Below, one piece after another: positions 1-64,000 of a stretch of 64,000 bases of DNA. The position numbers and the translations under genes were made by a program. The notes below the pieces were generated by a model that saw only the letters and a program-made list of their open reading frames with translations, had not been told where the DNA came from and did not search any database. Source of the DNA: Shinisaurus crocodilurus (Eukaryota > Chordata > Lepidosauria > Squamata > Shinisauridae). The stretch spans positions 31,012,197-31,076,196 of the forward strand of contig CM037877.1 of the NCBI GenBank assembly GCA_021292165.1, read 5' to 3'. Position 1 is the first letter of the stretch; the number at the start of each line of letters is the position of its first letter.

Positions 1-2340
1 TTGTTACAAGCATCACGCATTGTGGCTACAATTAAGTACACTTCAGTCATTAATATAACATTCTCTTGCTCTATATTTTTTTATTATTAAATAGGAATTT
101 TTCCCTTGTACCTAGCACTGATACAGTTCAATTCAATTAATTTGTTTTCATTCATAAGCATAAACATTTATAGGAAAATATGAACAGTACAACATCCACT
201 ACATCAAAAATAGATGCTGTGACATGAATCCTCTGACATGTGAGTTCTCTGCAATGCACAGAAAACTCAAGGAAGGAGGGGAGTCTCTCCCTTCATGCTG
301 GACAACATGGGGCATCTTATGCTAACTGCCATTCTGAAGGTCCCAGGTAGGTTGACTGTTGTGGGTTTGCAACAAACCACTGCTAACCTTAAAAGAATTG
401 GCTGTTTCTTGCACCAGAACCTTACGGCTTGTTCACACACTTGTCTTGGTTGTAGTGATATGGTGCTGGTCCAGCCACATTGGTACTTCTGGTGAAGTGG
501 ACTCTAGTCCACGGAAGCTTATACCATAATAAATGTGTTAGACATTAAGGTTCCACAAGGCTGTTTTTTTTCATCCATGCTTCTAGCTCTATGCTCAAAT
601 GTGGGAGCAATCAGAAGTGATGTGACAAGGGAAAACCTTCTCTACTTGACAACCTTCTCTACTTCTCTACTTGTGATTTGGCATACTAACTGTATAAGTT
701 GATTGCATTGTCTTGGTGCATGTTCAAGGTGCAACTGGCCTGTGGAATTGCACCAAACATATGACTATATCTCCTCATGAACAACTGATAAGATCAAGAG
801 GATACAAGTGTCTTCAGATGGAAGAGATGTGCTAATGTCTTAGCATTAAGACAAATGTTGCACTAAGTCTTATGCTTAAAGAACACTACATGTACATTCA
901 TTTTCACTAGCTAGAAATTTAAACAAATGCACCTGGATATAAATGTTGATTCAATGCTAAATATATTAGATATTAAAGATATATGCAATTTACAATCCTT
1001 AAAAGACAGTGCTTTAAATTAGATTTCTATACAAAAATATACATGCTCAAATACAATTAATTTTTTAAATATCCATTCCTTTAGCTCTAAGCATGCTTGT
1101 GGGAATGGATTAACTATGGCTATACAGGAAAGAGATCAGCTATGACAAAGATGGGGGGAAAGTCACTAAATACTTATGTCAAAATTCTTTGTTGACAGAA
1201 GTATAGGAAATGGAATACTATGGCATGAGTCTTTTTTGGTAGTTTTTTCCCCCCTACATGAAAAGCAAATTTCTGTTCCAGAAGTACAATAATAAATATT
1301 TAAAGTCATGCTTCTCTGTAGATGTAGCAGTTCTTGTATTTGCATTACTTTCTGGCCTTGTTTCCTAATGCTATTATTCATGAAGTGTTATACTCAGCTG
1401 GGGGTGGCTTTAAAAAGCCACACCATACGGTGAAAGAGATGCTTAAGAGGGGGTTGAGTGGGAGGGAGGGGATTACAAGGGGGCTCAGCTGCTATTGCTA
1501 CTTCAATGAAGCCACAATACTGGTCAAACAAATTGTCCATTTTTAGCTGACAGTTGGGATATCCAACTGTCATGAAATCATGCCTTTTCTATTGCGTATT
1601 TGTCACTTTCCAAATGCATGTTTATATCTAATGTTTATTAGTATTTCAGGTACTGCACACAACAACAGTGGTTGGAATGGAATTGATAGTAATTCAATCC
1701 AGTGCACTTACTTATGATTACTCCGTGCAAGGTTGTCCAACAAAAGATGATTTTTGCCATTCCCATGTGAATAAGCTGCATGTATCCTTACTACTCTTGT
1801 ATGCGAACAAGGTCTGAACTGGAAAAATTAGGAGAGAGAAGTGGGCTGGGGAATATGCAGTTACAATATTTTGGTCAATTAGCAAAAACTGCTGTTTTTA
1901 ACAAGGCTAAATTGTTCAGGCGGGAATGGACATTAATACAAGCTGTTAGTTTTATTGGGATGATTTTATTACAGTTGCTGACAAGGGGAAGCTTAAGCCC
2001 AATTTTGAACAGGTTAGCCTTTTGTATGTGAAGAAGAGATTAACAATACCGAGGACCCTTAGCTCAAAGGAAAAAAAGAGAGATGGACAAATATGGACCC
2101 TGGTAAAAATGCCTACATTTTACTTCACCTAACATTAATTATGTGTGGGTAAAAACATGTGAATTCATTAAAATATTGTAGATATTGCCAATATCCTAAC
2201 AGGCTTTCTAAATTAAAAAAAAATCAAATAGCCAGTACTTCCAAGGTGAAGCGCTGTAAGGCAGCAGTGTAGACTTCAATCTTGTAGGATCTTTCTTTTT
2301 TACTAGATCCCTGTGATCCACCATGTAAAGCCAAGTGTTT
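1..2340. other. 5' flanking region, no gene recognised
   Basis: AT-rich intergenic DNA. The short open frames (for example at 295-495 and 1780-2031) resemble no protein I know and lack splice or codon-bias support. No clear repeat ends were recognised. Confidence 0.4.
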
Positions 2341-2344
2341 GCAT

Positions 2345-2460
2345 AGAGCAGGGATGGGGAACCTTTTTCAGTCTGGGGGCCAAATTCCAATCTGGGAAAG
2401 GCATAGCCTCCAGTCCAACATCCGGGGGGAGGGGGGCACTTGCTATTCCAGATTCCCAGC
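2345..2460. repeat. Fragment of hAT-like interspersed repeat
   Basis: The text GCAGGGATGGGGAACCTTTT followed by a 'gggggccaaattcc' block matches a common amniote hAT-type repeat end that I recognise by its opening. A related opening occurs near 53180. Only one end is evident. Confidence 0.4.
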
Positions 2461-3560
2461 TTTCAAATAAAAAAAGAGCTAGTCTCTAGCCCTTGTAAAA
2501 CCTGAGATATGAGGCAAAACATTCAGGCACATTCGCATTTGTAAGAACTGAGAAATGAGCCTGCTACCACCTTTCAGAGTGTTTAGCCAATGAATGAAGA
2601 TGCAGTTATGATCAACATTTGGCCATAAAGCTAAATACTGAGTAAATCCTTGTCTGTAGAATGGACTTACTGGTTAATTTTGAAACCCCCCCCCCTTTTT
2701 TTTGCCTACCCTTGTGGAATAGTGATCACCACCCATAGAAAACAATTGGGAATTTTTGAATTTTAGTGTAGCTGTGATTGGGCAGTAGCATATCCAGCCC
2801 CAAACAATGGGTAGCAGGAATGACAGGGGTTCACGTTCTGTGGATGACAATGGGTTATGTTAGCACTGCAAAGCAGTCATGGCTGTTATACTCATATTGC
2901 TTGGTGGAAGAGTAGTGTATGTCATCACTGCAGTGTGAGTTGTTGCCTACTCCACTAGTGGGTTGGGTTTTTTGTTTTTAAAAGGGAAATGCAGTCAGTG
3001 TGTATGTGTGTGTGTATGAAGTATTTAAAGAAAAGGATACTTTCCTTCATTAGATACTTTCTGCATTTAATTTCCTTCTGACCTCACTGTTTACAACCCA
3101 CCCTCCACCCATATGTACTGTGTATAGACCTGAAAATCTCCAAAACTTTATGCCAGAATGAATTTGTTAGGCTTTAAGGTGCCACAAGACTCTTTGCTGT
3201 TAATACAGTTTCTTTGAGTTGATGTTCATGCAGAGGATGGAAACATATTGGTGAGGCATACGAGAAGCAACCGGATGTTCTTCAAATTTTGAATGTTTAA
3301 TATGAGTTATAAGAGTTGGTGTCAGTCTTCAGGCCCCCTCCCCAGGATTGCTATAAGATAAATTTCCAAGTGGGGTACTTGATGCATCTTGTCTCTACTG
3401 CACATGCATGTAAATATGTGCACACAGTAATGCAATGCACAGGTGGCCATTTTACCTGCTAGGGAGGTTTATTATGAACATAATGTAAGGCAGTTATATT
3501 TTTCTCATATAGAATTATTTACTTTAGTTTATTCTATTTATGTTTGCCTTTGCTCCAGGA
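2460..3560. other. Intergenic stretch, nothing recognised
   Basis: AT-rich sequence with a short GT run (about 3000-3015). No coding frame or repeat terminus was recognised. Confidence 0.35.
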
Positions 3561-3569
3561 ACCAAAGAT

Positions 3570-3655
3570 CTCCCCATTTTTACCCTCACAACAATCCTGT
3601 GAGGTAGGTTAGGCTGTGAGGTAGTGACTGGTCCAGATCATCCAGTGAGAAATGG
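3570..3655 (-). repeat. tRNA-SINE body fragment
   Basis: Contains 'acaatcctgtgaggtaggtt' and 'agtgactggtccag', matching the middle of the full SINE at 15328-15568. The tRNA head and the tail are missing. Confidence 0.6.
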
Positions 3656-3837
3656 GATGCATTTGCTGATCCTGTTCAGGCAGGAAAATGTCCTGGGCCA
3701 GCACTGGCTGTGTATGTGTTTCCTGTTTGGCTGTTGTTCTGAATGAGTCAGTCTATTTCTCTTTCGTGTGTGTGTGTGGGGGGAGAGCGCATGTGCTTCA
3801 ATGTGTTTTCTGTGTCCATGTACTGTATGCTGTTTGC

Positions 3838-3897
3838 ATTTGAGTTCTCCACCAAGGAACTCAAATGCATCTGAGTTCTCCACCAAGGAAGAGATAT
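3838..3897. repeat. Short tandem duplication
   Basis: The block 'gagttctccaccaaggaa' occurs twice about 31 bp apart, separated by 'ctcaaatgcatct'. A local duplication in non-coding DNA. Confidence 0.7.
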
Positions 3898-4837
3898 TAG
3901 TTTTTTGCTTCCAGGAAACATGGAAGATGATTTCCAATAAAATATGTAGTGAAAAATGTTTTTGCACTATTATTGTACATTGTTGTATGTATGTATGCAA
4001 AAATGTTGCATATGAGTTCAATATTGGGGGCAGAGTAGGGCGCTCTCTACAGACAGCTAGGCCAAGGGCCCATCATGACCCTGATCTGGCCTCGGGGAAA
4101 GGTCTTGGGGGCCACTTTCCATCTTTGGGCAGGACAAAAAAGTGATTATTACCAATTTTAAACCTACTTAGAAGTAAGCAGCGCAGTACTTCTGCATGTC
4201 TAGTCAGAAGCAGGGCTGAATCACTCAGCAGCACTTTCAAATAGCATCTAAAATACCAAGCCACTGCATGTCTTCACAGAAGCAAGTATGAGCAGTATGT
4301 CTAGTCACAAACAAGCAGGGAAAGATTCTGCTTGTCTACTCACAAGTAAGCAGGACAATACAGACCCCTGAGCAACCCCACTGTTTATATCCCTTCATGG
4401 TGACAACTGACCATCATCTCCTGATGATGTCGCTGTATTTTCTTTAAAGTAGATGATTTGGATTGGGCTACAGCAGGGCTGTTTTCCTGATCTAGATCAC
4501 CTCCCGATGTGCTATTTGCCCTATGGAGGAAAATATGCAGGTACCTTTAGAATCTAAAGTTTAGATCAAGAAACTTGCACAGGGGACAGGGTTAAGCCCC
4601 TCCTCCCTCAGTGGTTGCTTTTATGAAAATACAGAAGTGTCAGGAGACTTGACCTTAAGGGTGGGCTGGTCTTTGAGGGAAAATAACTTTACACAGTTGC
4701 CTCTCAAAAGGGCAGAATTATTGTAACACTCACTTATGGGTAAGGACAAGTTCTGGGATTACATTTAAAACAGAATAATACTTGTTCCATTACATATATT
4801 CATAATTACATAGAAATTATATACTTTCCACACTTAG

Positions 4838-5060
4838 ACTTGGACTGAGGAGACCTTGATTCGATTTCCAGCTAGAGCCACAAAGGTGACTAGATCAATC
4901 ACCTTCTTCCAGTGTAATGTACCTCACAGGGCTTGTTATGAAGAGAAAGGGGGCAGCCTCTTTGTACATTATTATATTTATATCCCGCCTTTTTTCCTTC
5001 AGTGAACCCAAGGCTGCTTAAATAATCCTCCTCCTCTCCTTTATGACAAAAGGTGAGGTA
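4838..5060. repeat. SINE fragments
   Basis: 4838-4945 has 'ttggactgaggagaccttga' and a 'cctcacagggcttgtta' block in plus orientation, like a tRNA-SINE. 4965-5050 has the tail-side block ('cccaaggctgcttaaataat') seen in the minus-strand SINEs. They may be pieces of two insertions. Confidence 0.5.
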
Positions 5061-5391
5061 TAGGTATTTTAAATAAATAATAAACAGCCTCAAATATACA
5101 CCACTGTGACCTTCTTAGAGGAAGGAATAATAATAAATAATAATAAAACCGAGGAGCAACTAATCCACATTAGGTAATATTTAGAGAGCAGATGCAGTGC
5201 AATGGACAGAGAGCTACAGTTGAACCTACGTTCAAATCTGTTGTCAACGATTCACCCTGGAGCCTCAACTGCCTTCTCTGTAAAATGGGAGCAGCAGTAA
5301 TATAACGTATCTCCCGGCCAATCGCTGGAGGGAAGGCTGAGACAGCCGATGCGTGTACGTTATAATGCATGCCCCCCCCCAAAAAAAAATT

Positions 5392-5524
5392 GGCCTCCAC
5401 AGTCACTTACGGACCCATCGCTAGAGTCTACACAATATTTTTCTTTAGATTTTCCTTTTAAAATTTTCTTTTTGTAATTTTTTTTATCCTGGAAGACAAT
5501 CTTACTCGGTCATGAGTGATCGCC
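5392..5524 (+). mobile_element. 3' end of a non-LTR retrotransposon
   Basis: This 130 bp ('ggcctccacagtcacttacg' through 'tcatgagtgatcgcc') is the same as the terminal part of the minus-strand element at 32375-32970. It is a severely 5'-truncated LINE copy just upstream of the KIF2A promoter. Confidence 0.75.
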
Positions 5525-6076
5525 TACTACTATAATGCAGCAGTCATAACCTTGAGCATGCAGCAGCCTGTGAGGAAAGAAGGAAGCGGGTGGTGGAGCC
5601 CCGGAGAAGCTGAGAGCGCGTCCCCACTTTGCGGACCAAGCGCGGCAGATTAGCCGGAGCGGGCAGGGAAGCGTTAACGGACACCCCACTAAGAAGCTGA
5701 GGCGCAGAGTGGCAAACCCCGCCTGTGGGGATGAGGAAGAGGAGGAGGAGGCGGCTTCGACGTCGCCTCACGCCAAACTCTGGAGACACGCCGCCTTGCT
5801 CCTGCTGCTGCTGCTCCTCCCACCCCTTCAGCCGGTCCTGCGTGACGCCTCCATTGTGTGCGCAGCCGCAGCGGCTCCCGGCGACTGTTGTATCCGGCCG
5901 GCGCCTTTTTCTCCTCCTCCCTTTTCCCCCTCCCCTTTCCCCGTAGAAACTGCCGTTGCTGCCGCCGCCACTCTCGGCTTCCCCCCCCCCCCACTTTCCT
6001 TCAGCCGGCGGCGCCCTGATCAGAGTCTCTTCTTCTCTCTCTCTCTCCCCCCCTCCCCCTTTCACTCTATGACGCG

Positions 6077-63673
<57,597 letters not shown>

Positions 63674-63835
63674 TAGAGATCTTCACTACATGTTAATAGA
63701 TCATGCTAAATATTTATTATTTGATTTGATTTGATTTGTACCCCACCTTTCTACCAAGAAAAATGGCACTCAATATACTGTAGACCACATACATACGGAC
63801 TGCAACTTCTGTATTCTCAGGTGCTACTCCATTTT

Positions 63836-63960
63836 TTATTTATTTATTATATTTATACCCCGCCTTTTTTTCTGCAAGGAACCCAAGGCGGCTTACATAA
63901 TCCTCCTCCTCTCCACTTTATCCTCACAACAACCCTGTGAGGTAGGTTAGGCTGAGAGAC
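63836..63960 (-). mobile_element. tRNA-SINE, body and tail
   Basis: Nearly the same as the tail half of 15328-15568 ('aacccaaggcggcttacata', 'acaaccctgtgaggtaggtt'), ending before the tRNA head. In intron 15. Confidence 0.8.
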
Positions 63961-64000
63961 CTTTCATAAACCCCAGCTAAGTATGCCGAATGATCAGGGA

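Noticed and set aside
1780..2031. 83-codon plus-strand frame in the 5' flank
   Set aside because: No recognised homology, no splice or promoter context, and the length is compatible with chance.

Overview
The window is vertebrate nuclear DNA, most likely from a squamate reptile. It carries the first 15 coding exons of one plus-strand gene, KIF2A, which encodes the kinesin-13 microtubule depolymerase. The start codon is at 6077 and exon 15 ends at 63622. The exons sum to 1575 nt (525 codons) with no frame break and consensus splice sites, and about 180-220 C-terminal residues lie beyond the right edge. The squamate guess comes from the repeats: CR1 ends with the (ATTCTATGA) tail, L2-like reverse transcriptase fragments, a tRNA-derived SINE of the reptile type, a DIRS-type tyrosine-recombinase retrotransposon and many short DNA-transposon derivatives. 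No second host gene was recognised.

Layout. 1-5550 is the 5' flank with SINE and LINE scraps. 5560-6520 is a GC- and CpG-rich promoter island with the 5' UTR and exon 1. 6141-31896 is a 25.8 kb first intron holding most of the mobile DNA: a 0.9 kb pogo-like element with a GC-rich core, hAT-like palindromic elements, LINE fragments, likely solo LTRs and a 5.5 kb degraded DIRS element (25137-30594). 31897-47193 holds exons 2-8 (N-terminal domain and charged neck); intron 4 contains a 1.45 kb pogo-like foldback element with arms of about 430 bp. 51908-58053 holds exons 9-14 (loop-2 KVD, P-loop, switch I, switch II). 58054-63511 is intron 14 with a hAT transposase fossil. Exon 15 follows.

The most interesting non-genic structures are: (1) the DIRS element, whose inverted terminal repeats and internal complementary region are still readable and which has two further relatives nearby; (2) a family of TA-flanked pogo-like elements, three of which carry GC-rich foldback cores; (3) two copies of a chimeric repeat with a 5S-rRNA-like head joined to a CR1 3' tail at the same junction. 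Everything here comes from reading the sequence and recalled family knowledge; no database search was run.
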